Assembly: GCA_943735955.1 (NCBI GenBank)
Contig: OX030955.1
Location: forward strand, 12,613,383-12,677,382
Reading direction: 5' to 3'
Source: Piscicola geometra
Lineage: Eukaryota; Annelida; Clitellata; Hirudinida; Piscicolidae
Length of the DNA stretch: 64,000 bases
Position numbers and translations under genes: made by a program. Shown one piece after another: positions 15,001 through 30,000 of this stretch (position 1 is the stretch's first letter; the number at the start of each line of letters is the position of its first letter). The notes beneath the pieces were generated by a model, which saw nothing but the letters and a program-made list of their open reading frames with translations, ran no database searches and had not been told where the DNA came from.

Positions 15001-18000
15001 AACTACAGTGCCGACTCCTGCATCGACAACAGTGCTGACTACTGCATCAACAACAGTGCCGACTACTGCATCGACAACAGTGCCGACCACTGCATCGACA
15101 ACAGTGCCGACTAGTGCATCAACAGCAGTGACGACTACTGCATCGACAACAGTGCCGACTACTGCATCAACAACAGTGCCGACTACTGCATCAACAACAG
15201 TGCCGACAACTGCATCAACAACAGTGCCGACTTCTGCATCGACAACAGTGCCGACCACTGCATCGACAACAATGCCGACTACTGCATCAACAACAGTGCA
15301 GACTACTGCATCGACAACAGTGCCGACAACTGCTTCAACAACAGTGCCGACTACTGCATCGACAACAGTGCCGACCACTGCATCAACTACAGTGCCGACT
15401 ACTGCATCAACAACAGTGCCGACTACTGCATCGACAACAGTGCCGACTATTGCATCAACAACAGTGCCGACAACTGCTTCAATAACAGTGCCGACTACTG
15501 CATCGACAACAGTGCCGACCACTGCATCGACAACAGTGCCGACTATTGCATCAACTACAGTGCCGCCTACTGCTTCAACAACAGTGCCGACAACTGCTTC
15601 AACTACAGTGCCGACTACTGCATCAACAACAGTGCCGACTACTGCATCGACAACAGGGCCGACTATTGCATCAACAACAGTGCCGACAACTGCTTCAACA
15701 ACAGTGCCGACTACTGCATCAACAACAGTGCTGACCACTGCATCGACAACAGTGCCGACTATTGCATCAACTACAGTGCCGACTACTGCATCGACAACAG
15801 TGCCGACTACTGCATCGACAACAGTGTCGACTATTGCATCAACAACAGTGCCGAGTACTCTATCAACAACAGTGCCGACAACTGCTTCAACAACAGTGCC
15901 GACTACTGCATCGACAACAGTGCCGACCACTGCATCGACAACAGTGCCGACTACTGCATCAACAACAGTGCCGACTACTGCATCGACAACAGTGCCGACT
16001 ACTGCATTGACAACAGTGCCGACTACTGTATCAACAACAGTGCCGACTACTGCATCGACAACAGTGCCGACTACTGCATCGACAACAGTGTCGACTATTG
16101 CATCAACAACAGTGCCGAGTACTGCATCAACAACAGTGCCGACAACTGCTTCAACTACAGTGCCGACTACTGCATCAACAACAGTGCCGACTACTGCATC
16201 GACAACAGTGCCGACTATTGCATCAACAACAGTGCCGACAACTGCTTCAACAACAGTGCCGACTACTGCATCGACAACAGTGCCGACTATAACATCAACT
16301 ACAGTGCCGACTCCTGCATCGACAACAGTGCTGACTACTGCATCAACAACAGTGCCGACTACTGCATCGACAACAGTGCCGACCACTGCATCGACAACAG
16401 TGCCGACTAGTGCATCAACAGCAGTGACGACTACTGCATCGACAACAGTGCCGACTACTGCATCAACAACAGTGCCGACTACTGCATCAACAACAGTGCC
16501 GACAACTGCATCAACAACAGTGCCGACTTCTGCATCGACAACAGTGCCGACCACTGCATCGACAACAATGCCGACTACTGCATCAACAACAGTGCAGACT
16601 ACTGCATCGACAACAGTGCCGACAACTGCTTCAACAACAGTGCCGACTACTGCATCGACAACAGTGCCGACCACTGCATCAACTACAGTGCCGACTACTG
16701 CATCAACAACAGTGCCGACTACTGCATCGACAACAGTGCCGACTATTGCATCAACAACAGTGCCGACAACTGCTTCAATAACAGTGCCGACTACTGCATC
16801 GACAACAGTGCCGACCACTGCATCGACAACAGTGCCGACTATTGCATCAACTACAGTGCCGACTACTGCTTCAACAACAGTGCCGACAACTGCTTCAACT
16901 ACAGTGCCGACTACTGCATCAACAACAGTGCCGACTACTGCATCGACAACAGGGCCGACTATTGCATCAACAACAGTGCCGACAACTGCTTCAACAACAG
17001 TGCCGACTACTGCATCAACAACAGTGCTGACCACTGCATCGACAACAGTGCCGACTATTGCATCAACTACAGTGCCGACTACTGCATCGACAACAGTGCC
17101 GACAACTGCTTCAACAACAGTGCCGACTACTGCATCGACAACAGTGCCGACCACTGCATCGACAACAGTGCCGATTACTGCATCAACAACAGTGCCGACT
17201 ACTGCATTGACAACAGTGCTGACTACTGCATTGACAACAGTGCCGACTACTGCATCAACAACAGTGCCGACTACTGCATCGACAACAGTGCCGACTACTG
17301 CATCGACAACAGTGTCGATTATTGCATCAACAACAGTGCCGAGTACTCTATCAACAACAGTGCCGACAACTGCTTCAACAACAGTGTCGACTACTGCATC
17401 GACAACAGTGCCGACAACTGCTTCAACAACAGTGCCGACTACTGCATCGACAACAGTGCCGACCACTGCATCGACAACAGTGCCGACTACTGCATCAACA
17501 ACAGTGCCGACTACTGCATCAACAACAGTGCCGACTACTGCATCGACAACAGTGCCGACTACTGCATCACCAACAGTGCAGACTACTGCATCGACAACTG
17601 TGCCGACTACTGCATCAACAACAGTGCCGACTACTGCATCGACAACAGTGCCGACTACTGCATCGACAACAGTGCCGACTACTGCATTGACAACAGTGCC
17701 GACAACTGCATCAACAACAGTGCCGACTACTGCATCGACAACAGTGCCGACTACTGCATTGACAACAGTGTCGACTATTGCATCAACAACAGTGCCGAGT
17801 ACTGCATCAACAACAGTGCCGACAACTGCTTCAACAACAGTGCCGACTACTGCATCGACAACAGTGCCGACCACTGCATCGACAACAGTGCCGAACACTG
17901 CATCGACAACAGTGCCGACTACTGCATCAACAGCAGTGACGACTACTGCATCGACAACAGTGCCGACTACTGCATCAACAACAGTGCCGACTACTGCATC

Positions 18001-21000
18001 GACAGCAGTGATGACTACTGCATCGACAACAGTGCCGACTACTGCATCAACAACAGTGCCGACTACTGCATCAACAACAGTGCCGATAACTGCATCGACA
18101 ACAGTGCCGACTTCTGCATCGACAACAGTGCCGACTATTGCATCAACAACAGTGCCGACAACTGCATCGACAACAGTGCCGACCACTGCATCGACAACAG
18201 TGCCAACTACTGCATCAACAACAGTGCCGACTACTGCATCGACAACAGTGCCGACTATTGCATCAACTACAGTGCCGACTACTGCATCAACAACAGTGCC
18301 GACTACTGCATCGACAACAGTGCCGACTATTGCATCAACAACAGAGCCGACAACTGCTTCAACAACAGTGCCGACTACTGCATCGACAACAGTGCCGACC
18401 ACTGCATCGACAACAGTGCCGACCACTGCATCGACAACAGTGCCGACTACTGCATCAACAACAGTGCCGACTATTGCATCGACAACAGTGCCGACTACTG
18501 CATCGACAACAGTGCCGACTACTGCATCGACAACAGTGCCGACTACTGCATCGACAACAGTGCCGACAACTGCATCAACAACAGTGCCGACTACTGCATC
18601 GACAACAGTGCCGACTACTGCATCGACAACAGTGCCGACAACTGCATCGACAACAGTGCCGACTTCTGCATCGACAACAGTGCCGACTATTGCATCAACA
18701 ACAGTGCCGACTACTGCATCAACAACAGGGCCGACTATTGCATCAACAACAGTGCCGACAACTGCTTCAACAACAGTGCCGACTACTGCATCAACAACAG
18801 TGCTGACCACTGCATCGACAACAGTGCCGACTATTGCATCAACTACAGTGCCGACTACTGCATCGACAACAGTGCCGACAACTGCTTCAACAACAGTGCC
18901 GACTACTGCATCGACAACAGTGCCGACCACTGCATCGACAACAGTGCCGATTACTGCATCAACAACAGTGCCGACTACTGCATTGACAACAGTGCTGACT
19001 ACTGCATCAACAACAGTGCCGACTACTGCATCGACAACAGTGCCGACCACTGCATCGACAACAGTGCCGACTACTGCATCAACAACAGTGCCGACTACTG
19101 CATCAACAACAGTGCCGACTACTGCATCGACAACAGTGCCGACTACTGCATCACCAACAGTGCAGACTACTGCATCGACAACTGTGCCGACTACTGCATC
19201 AACAACAGTGCCGACTACTGCATCGACAACAGTGCCGACTACTGCATCGACAACAGTGCCGACTACTGCATTGACAACAGTGCCGACAACTGCATCAACA
19301 ACAGTGCCGACTACTGCATCGACAACAGTGCCGACTACTGCATTGACAACAGTGTCGACTATTGCATCAACAACAGTGCCGAGTACTACATCAACAACAG
19401 TGCCGACAACTGCTTCAACAACAGTGCCGACTACTGCATCGACAACAGTGCCGACCACTGCATCGACAACAGTGCCGAACACTGCATCGACAACAGTGCC
19501 GACTACTGCATCAACAGCAGTGACGACTACTGCATCGACAACAGTGCCGACTACTGCATCAACAACAGTGCCGACTACTGCATCGACAACAGTGCCGACC
19601 ACTGCATTAACAACAGTGCCGACTACTGCATCGACAACAGTGCCGACTACTGCATCAACAACAGTGCCGACTACTGCATCGACAACAGTGCCGACTACTG
19701 CATCGACAACAGTGCCGACTATTGCATCAACTACAGGGCCGACTCCTGCATCGACAACAGTGCTGACTACTGCATCAACAACAGTGCCGACTACTGCATC
19801 GACAACAGTGCCGACCACTGCATCGACAACAGTGCCGACTAGTGCATCAACAGCAGTGATGACTACTGCATCGACAACAGTGCCGACTACTGCATCAACA
19901 ACAGTGCCGACTACTGCATCAACAACAGTGCCGATAACTGCATCGACAACAGTGCCGACTTCTGCATCGACAACAGTGCCGACTATTGCATCAACAACAG
20001 TGCCGACAACTGCATCGACAACAGTGCCGACCACTGCATCGACAACAGTGCCGACTACTGCATCAACAACAGTGCCGACTACTGCATCGACAACAGTGCC
20101 GACTATTGCATCAACTACAGTGCCGACTACTGCATCAACAACAGTGCCGACTACTGCATCGACAACAGTGCCGACTATTGCATCAACAACAGAGCCGACA
20201 ACTGCTTCAACAACAGTGCCGACTACTGCATCGACAACAGTGCCGACAACTGCATCGACAACAGTGCCGACTACTGCATCGACAACAGTGCCGACCACTG
20301 CATCGACAACAGTGCCGACTACTGCATCAACAACAGTGCCGACTATTGCATCGACAACAGTGCCGACTACTGCATCGACAACAGTGCGGACTACTGCATC
20401 GACAACAGTGCCGACTACTGCATCGACAACAGTGCCGACAACTGCATCAACAACAGTGCCGACTACTGCATCGACAACAGTGCCGACTACTGCATCGACA
20501 ACAGTGCCGACAACTGCATCGACAACAGTGCCGACTTCTGCATCGACAACAGTGCCGACTATTGCATCAACAACAGTGCCGACAACTGCTTCAACAACAG
20601 TGCCGACTACTGCATCGACAACAGTGCCGACCACTGCATCAACTACAGTGCCGACTACTGCATCAACAACAGTGCCGACTACTGCATCGACAACAGTGCC
20701 GACTATTGCATCAACAACAGTGCCGACAACTGCTTCAATAACAGTGCCGACTATTGCATCAACAACAGTGCCGATAACTGCATCGACAACAGTGCCGACT
20801 TCTGCATCGACAACAGTGCCGACTATTGCATCAACAACAGTGCCGACAACTGCATCGACAACAGTGCCGACCACTGCATCGACAACAGTGCCGACTACTG
20901 CATCAACAACAGTGCCGACTACTGCATCAACAACAGTGCCGACTACTGCATCGACAACAGTGCCGACTATTGCATCAACAACAGAGCCGACAACTGCTTC

Positions 21001-24000
21001 AACAACAGTGCCGACTACTGCATCGACAACAGTGCCGACCACTGCATCGACAACAGTGCCGACCACTGCATCGACAACAGTGCCGACTACTGCATCAACA
21101 ACAGTGCCGACTATTGCATCGACAACAGTGCCGACTACTGCATCGACAACAGTGCCGACTACTGCATCGACAACAGTGCCGACTACTGCATCGACAACAG
21201 TGCCGACAACTGCATCAACAACAGTGCCGACTACTGCATCGACAACAGTGCCGACTACTGCATCGACAACAGTGCCGACAACTGCATCGACAACAGTGCC
21301 GACTTCTGCATCGACAACAGTGCCGACTATTGCATCAACAACAGTGCCGACTACTGCATCAACAACAGGGCCGACTATTGCATCAACAACAGTGCCGACA
21401 ACTGCTTCAACAACAGTGCCGACTACTGCATCAACAACAGTGCTGACCACTGCATCGACAACAGTGCCGACTATTGCATCAACTACAGTGCCGACTACTG
21501 CATCGACAACAGTGCCGACAACTGCTTCAACAACAGTGCCGACTACTGCATCGACAACAGTGCCGACCACTGCATCGACAACAGTGCCGATTACTGCATC
21601 AACAACAGTGCCGACTACTGCATTGACAACAGTGCTGACTACTGCATCAACAACAGTGCCGACTACTGCATCGACAACAGTGCCGACCACTGCATCGACA
21701 ACAGTGCCGACTACTGCATCAACAACAGTGCCGACTACTGCATCAACAACAGTGCCGACTACTGCATCGACAACAGTGCCGACTACTGCATCACCAACAG
21801 TGCAGACTACTGCATCGACAACTGTGCCGACTACTGCATCAACAACAGTGCCGACTACTGCATCGACAACAGTGCCGACTACTGCATCGACAACAGTGCC
21901 GACTACTGCATTGACAACAGTGCCGACAACTGCATCAACAACAGTGCCGACTACTGCATCGACAACAGTGCCGACTACTGCATTGACAACAGTGTCGACT
22001 ATTGCATCAACAACAGTGCCGAGTACTACATCAACAACAGTGCCGACAACTGCTTCAACAACAGTGCCGACTACTGCATCGACAACAGTGCCGACCACTG
22101 CATCGACAACAGTGCCGAACACTGCATCGACAACAGTGCCGACTACTGCATCAACAGCAGTGACGACTACTGCATCGACAACAGTGCCGACTACTGCATC
22201 AACAACAGTGCCGACTACTGCATCGACAACAGTGCCGACCACTGCATTAACAACAGTGCCGACTACTGCATCGACAACAGTGCCGACTACTGCATCAACA
22301 ACAGTGCCGACTACTGCATCGACAACAGTGCCGACTACTGCATCGACAACAGTGCCGACTATTGCATCAACTACAGGGCCGACTCCTGCATCGACAACAG
22401 TGCTGACTACTGCATCAACAACAGTGCCGACTACTGCATCGACAACAGTGCCGACCACTGCATCGACAACAGTGCCGACTAGTGCATCAACAGCAGTGAT
22501 GACTACTGCATCGACAACAGTGCCGACTACTGCATCAACAACAGTGCCGACTACTGCATCAACAACAGTGCCGATAACTGCATCGACAACAGTGCCGACT
22601 TCTGCATCGACAACAGTGCCGACTATTGCATCAACAACAGTGCCGACAACTGCATCGACAACAGTGCCGACCACTGCATCGACAACAGTGCCGACTACTG
22701 CATCAACAACAGTGCCGACTACTGCATCGACAACAGTGCCGACTATTGCATCAACTACAGTGCCGACTACTGCATCAACAACAGTGCCGACTACTGCATC
22801 GACAACAGTGCCGACTATTGCATCAACAACAGAGCCGACAACTGCTTCAACAACAGTGCCGACTACTGCATCGACAACAGTGCCGACAACTGCATCGACA
22901 ACAGTGCCGACTACTGCATCGACAACAGTGCCGACCACTGCATCGACAACAGTGCCGACTACTGCATCAACAACAGTGCCGACTTTTGCATCGACAACAG
23001 TGCCGACTACTGCATCGACAACAGTGCGGACTACTGCATCGACAACAGTGCCGACTACTGCATCGACAACAGTGCCGACAACTGCATCAACAACAGTGCC
23101 GACTACTGCATCGACAACAGTGCCGACTACTGCATCGACAACAGTGCCGACAACTGCATCGACAACAGTGCCGACTTCTGCATCGACAACAGTGCCGACT
23201 ATTGCATCAACAACAGTGCCGACAACTGCTTCAACAACAGTGCCGACTACTGCATCGACAACAGTGCCGACCACTGCATCAACTACAGTGCCGACTACTG
23301 CATCAACAACAGTGCCGACTACTGCATCGACAACAGTGCCGACTATTGCATCAACAACAGTGCCGACAACTGCTTCAATAACAGTGCCGACTACTGCATC
23401 GACAACAGTGCCGACCACTGCATCGACAACAGTGCCGACTATTCCATCAACTACAGTGCCGACTACTGCTTCAACAACAGTGCCGACAACTGCTCCAACT
23501 ACAGTGCCGACTACTGCATCAACAACAGTGCCGACTACTGCATCGACAACAGTGCCGACTATTGCATCAACAACAGTGCCGACAACTGCTTCAACAACAG
23601 TGCCGACTACTGCATCAACAACAGTGCTGACCACTGCATCGACAACAGTGCCGACTATTGCATCAACTACAGTGCCGACTACTGCTTCAACAACAGTGCC
23701 GACAACTGTTTCAACAACAGTGCCGACTACTGCATCGACAACAGTGCCGACCACTGCATCGACAACAGTGCCGACTACTGCATCAACAACAGTTCCGACT
23801 ACTGCATTGACAACAGTGCCGACTACTGCATTGACAACAGTGCCGACTACTGCATCGACAACAGTGCCGACTACTGCATCGACAACAGTGTCGACTATTG
23901 CATCAACAACAGTGCCGAGTACTGCATCAACAACAGTGCCGACAACTGCTTCAACAACAGTGCCGACTACTGCATCGACAACAGTGCCGACCACTGCATC

Positions 24001-27000
24001 GACAACAGTGCCGACTACTGCATCGACAACAGTGCCGACCACTGCATCGACAACAGTGCCGACTATTGCATCAACTACAGTGCCGACTACTGCTTCAACA
24101 ACAGTGCCGACAACTGCTTCAACAACAGTGCCGACTACTGCATCGACAACAGTGCCGACCACTGCATCGACAACAGTGCCGACTACTGCATCAACAACAG
24201 TGCCGACTACTGCATTGATAACAGTGCCGAGTACTGCATCAACAACAGTGCCGACAACTGCTTCAACAACAGTGCCGACTACTGCATCAACAACAGTGCT
24301 GACCACTGCATCGACAACAGTGCCGACTATTGCATCAACTACAGTGCCGACTACTGCTTCAACAACAGTGCCGACAACTGCTTCAACAACAGTGCCGACT
24401 ACTGCATCGACAACAGTGCCGACCACTGCATCGACAATAGTGCCGACTACTGCATCAACAACAGTTCCGACTACTGCATTGACAACAGTGCCGACTACTG
24501 CATTGACAACAGTGCCGACTACTGCATCAACAACAGTGCCGACTACTGCATCGACAACAGTGCCGACTACTGCATCGACAACAGTGTCGACTATTGCATC
24601 AACAACAGTGCCGAGTACTGCATCAACAACAGTGCCGACAACTGCTTCAACAACAGTGCCGACTACTGCATCGACAACAGTGCCGACCACTGCATCGACA
24701 ACAGTGCCGACTACTGCATCGACAACAGTGCCGACCACTGCATCGACAACAGTGCCGACTATTGCATCAACTACAGTGCCGACTACTGCTTCAACAACAG
24801 TGCCGACAACTGCTTCAACAACAGTGCCGACTACTGCATCGACAACAGTGCCGACCACTGCATCGACAACAGTGCCGACTACTGCATCAACAACAGTGCC
24901 GACTACTGCATTGATAACAGTGCCGACTACTGCATTGACAACAGTGCCGACTACTGCATCAACAACAGTGCCGACTACTGCATCGACAACAGTGCCGACT
25001 ACTGCATCAACAACAGTGCCGACTATTGCATCGACAACAGTGCCGACCACTGCATCGACAACAGTGCCGACTACTGCATCAACAACAGTGCCGACTACTG
25101 CATTGATAACAGTGCCGACTACTGCATTGACAACAGTGCCGACTACTGCATCAACAACAGTGCCGACTACTGCATCGACAACAGTGCCGACTACTGCATC
25201 GACAACAGTGCCGACTATTGCATCGACAACAGTGCCGACCACTGCATCGACAACAGTGCCGACTACTGCATCAACAGCAGTGACGACTACTGCATCGACA
25301 ACAGTGCCGACTACTGCATCAACAACAGTGCTGACAACTGCTTCAACAACAGTGCCGACTACTGCATCGACAACAGTGCCGACCACTGCATCGACAACAG
25401 TGCCGACTACTGCATCAACAACAGTGCAGACTACTGCATCGACAACAGTGCCGACTACTGCATCAACAACAGTGTCGACTACTGCATCGACAACAGTGCC
25501 GACTACTGCATCGACAACAGTGCCGACTACTGCATCGACAACAGTGCCGACTATTGCATCAACAACAGTGCCGACAACTGCATCAACAGCAGTGACGACT
25601 ACTGCATCGACAACAGTGCCGACTACTGCATCAACAACAGTGCTGACAACTGCTTCAACAACAGTGCCGACTACTGCATCGACAACAGTGCCGACCACTG
25701 CATCGACAACAGTGCCGACTACTGCATCAACAACAGTGCAGACTACTGCATCGACAACAGTGCCGACTACTGCATCAACAACAGTGTCGACTACTGCATC
25801 GACAACAGTGCCGACTACTGCATCGACAACAGTGCCGACTACTGCATCGACAACAGTGCCGACTATTGCATCAACAACAGTGCCGACAACTGCTTCAACA
25901 ACAGTGCCGACTACTGCATCAACAACAGTGCTGACCACTGCATCGACAACAGTGCCGACTATTGCATCAACTACAGTGCCGACTACTGCTTCAACAACAG
26001 TGCCGACAACTGCTTCAACAACAGTGCCGACTACTGCATCGACAACAGTGCCGACCACTGCATCGACAACAGTGCCGACTACTGCATCAACAACAGTTCC
26101 GACTACTGCATTGACAACAGTGCCGACTACTGCATTGACAACAGTGCCGACTACTGCATCAACAACAGTGCCGACTACTGCATCGACAACAATGCCGACT
26201 ACTGCATCGACAACAGTGTCGACTATTGCATCAACAACAGTGCCGACAACTGCTTCAACAACAGTGCCGACTACTGCATCGACAACAGTGCCGACCACTG
26301 CATCGACAACAGTGCCGACTACTGCATCGACAACAGTGCCGACCACTGCATCGACAACAGTGCCGACTATTGCATCAACTACAGTGCCGACTACTGTTTC
26401 AACAACAGTGCCGACAACTGCTTCAACAACAGTGCCGACTACTGCATCGACAACAGTGTCGACTACTGCATCGACAACAGTGCCGACTACTGCATCGACA
26501 ACAGTGCCGACTACTGCATCGACAACAGTGCCGACTATTGCATCAACAACAGTGCCGACAACTGCTTCAACAACAGTGCCGACTACTGCATCAACAACAG
26601 TGCTGACCACTGCATCGACAACAGTGCCGACTATTGCATCAACTACAGTGCCGACTACTGCTTCAACAACAGTGCCGACAACTGCTTCAACAACAGTGCC
26701 GACTACTGCATCGACAACAGTGCCGACCACTGCATCGACAACAGTGCCGACTACTGCATCAACAACAGTTCCGACTACTGCATTGACAACAGTGCCGACT
26801 ACTGCATTGACAACAGTGCCGACTACTGCATCAACAACAGTGCCGACTACTGCATCGACAACAATGCCGACTACTGCATCGACAACAGTGTCGACTATTG
26901 CATCAACAACAGTGCCGACAACTGCTTCAACAACAGTGCCGACTACTGCATCGACAACAGTGCCGACCACTGCATCGACAACAGTGCCGACTACTGCATC

Positions 27001-30000
27001 GACAACAGTGCCGACCACTGCATCGACAACAGTGCCGACTATTGCATCAACTACAGTGCCGACTACTGTTTCAACAACAGTGCCGACAACTGCTTCAACA
27101 ACAGTGCCGACTACTGCATCGACAACAGTGCCGACTACTGCATCAACAACAGTGCCGACTACTGCATTGATAACAGTGCCGACTACTGCATTGACAACAG
27201 TGCCGACTACTGCATCAACAACAGTGCCGACTACTGCATCGACAACAGTGCCGACTACTGCATCAACAACAGTGTCGACTATTGCATCAACAACAGTGCC
27301 GAGTACTGCATCAACAACAGTGCCGACAACTGCCTCAACAACAGTGCCGACTACTGCATCGACAACAGTGCCGATCACTGCATCGACAACAGTGCCGACC
27401 ACTGCATCGACAACAGTGCCGACTACTGCATCAACAGCAGTGACGACTACTGCATCGACAACAGTGCCGACTACTGCATCAACAACAGTGCCGACAACTG
27501 CTTCAACAACAGTGCCGACTACTGCATCGACAACAGTGCCGACCACTGCATCGACAACAGTGCCGACTACTGCATCAACAACAGTGCAGACTACTGCATC
27601 GACAACAGTGCCGACTACTGCATCAACAGCAGTGACGACTACTGCATCGACAACAGTGCCGACTACTGCATCAACAACAGTGCCGACTACTGCATCGACA
27701 ACAGTGCCGACCACTGCATTAACAACAGTGCCGACTACTGCATCGACAACAGTGCCGACTACTGCATCAACAACAGTGCCGACTACTGCATCGACAACAG
27801 TGCCGACACCTGCATCGACAACAGTGCCGACTATTGCATCAACTACAGGGCCGACTCCTGCATCGACAACAGTGCTGACTACTGCATCAACAACAGTGCC
27901 GACTACTGCATCGACAACAGTGCCGACCACTGCATCGACAACAGTGCCGACTAGTGCATCAACAGCAGTGATGACTACTGCATCGACAACAGTGCCGACT
28001 ACTGCATCAACAACAGTGTCGACTATTGCATCAACAACAGTGCCGAGTACTGCATCAACAACAGTGCCGACAACTGCTTCAACAACAGTGCCGACTACTG
28101 CATCGACAACAGTGCCGATCACTGCATCGACAACAGTGCCGACTATTGCATCAACAACAGTGCCGACAACTGCTTCAACAACAGTGCCGACTACTGCATC
28201 AACAACAGTGCTGACCACTGCATCGACAACAGTGCCGACTATTGCATCAACTACAGTGCCGACTACTGCTTCAACAACAGTGCCGACTACTGCATCGACA
28301 ACAGTGCCGACCACTGCATCGACAATAGTGCCGACTACTGCATCAACAACAGTTCCGACTACTGCATTGACAACAGTGCCGACTACTGCATTGACAACAG
28401 TGCCGACTACTGCATCAACAACAGTGCCGACTACTGCATCGACAACAGTGCCGACTACTGCATCGACAACAGTGTCGACTATTGCATCAACAACAGTGCC
28501 GAGTACTGCATCAACAACAGTGCCGACAACTGCTTCAACAACAGTGCCGACTACTGCATCGACAACAGTGCCGACCACTGCATCGACAACAGTGCCGACT
28601 ACTGCATCGACAACAGTGCCGACCACTGCATCGACAACAGTGCCGACTATTGCATCAACTACAGTGCCGACTACTGCTTCAACAACAGTGCCGACAACTG
28701 CTTCAACAACAGTGCCGACTACTGCATCGACAACAGTGCCGACCACTGCATCGACAACAGTGCCGACTACTGCATCAACAACAGTGCCGACTACTGCATT
28801 GATAACAGTGCCGACTACTGCATTGACAACAGTGCCGACTACTGCATCAACAACAGTGCCGACTACTGCATCGACAACAGTGCCGACTACTGCATCAACA
28901 ACAGTGCCGACTATTGCATCGACAACAGTGCCGACCACTGCATCGACAACAGTGCCGACTACTGCATCAACAACAGTGCCGACTACTGCATTGATAACAG
29001 TGCCGACTACTGCATTGACAACAGTGCCGACTACTGCATCAACAACAGTGCCGACTACTGCATCAACAACAGTGCTGACCACTGCATCGACAACAGTGCC
29101 GACTATTGCATCAACTACAGTGCCGACTACTGCTTCAACAACAGTGCCGACTACTGCATCGACAACAGTGCCGACCACTGCATCGACAACAGTGCCGACT
29201 AGTGCATCAACAGCAGTGATGACTACTGCATCGACAACAGTGACGACTACTGCATCAACAACAGTGTCGACTATTGCATCAACAACAGTGCCGAGTACTG
29301 CATCAACAACAGTGCCGACAACTGCTTCAACAACAGTGCCGACTACTGCATCGACAACAGTGCCGATCACTGCATCGACAACAGTGCCGACTATTGCATC
29401 AACAACAGTGCCGACAACTGCTTCAACAACAGTGCCGACTACTGCATCAACAACAGTGCTGACCACTGCATCGACAACAGTGCCGACTATTGCATCAACT
29501 ACAGTGCCGACTACTGCTTCAACAACAGTGCCGACTACTGCATCGACAACAGTGCCGACCACTGCATCGACAATAGTGCCGACTACTGCATCAACAACAG
29601 TTCCGACTACTGCATTGACAACAGTGCCGACTACTGCATTGACAACAGTGCCGACTACTGCATCAACAACAGTGCCGACTACTGCATCGACAACAGTGCC
29701 GACTACTGCATCGACAACAGTGTCGACTATTGCATCAACAACAGTGCCGAGTACTGCATCAACAACAGTGCCGACAACTGCTTCAACAACAGTGCCGACT
29801 ACTGCATCGACAACAGTGCCGACCACTGCATCGACAACAGTGCCGACTACTGCATCGACAACAGTGCCGACCACTGCATCGACAACAGTGCCGACTATTG
29901 CATCAACTACAGTGCCGACTACTGCTTCAACAACAGTGCCGACAACTGCTTCAACAACAGTGCCGACTACTGCATCGACAACAGTGCCGACCACTGCATC

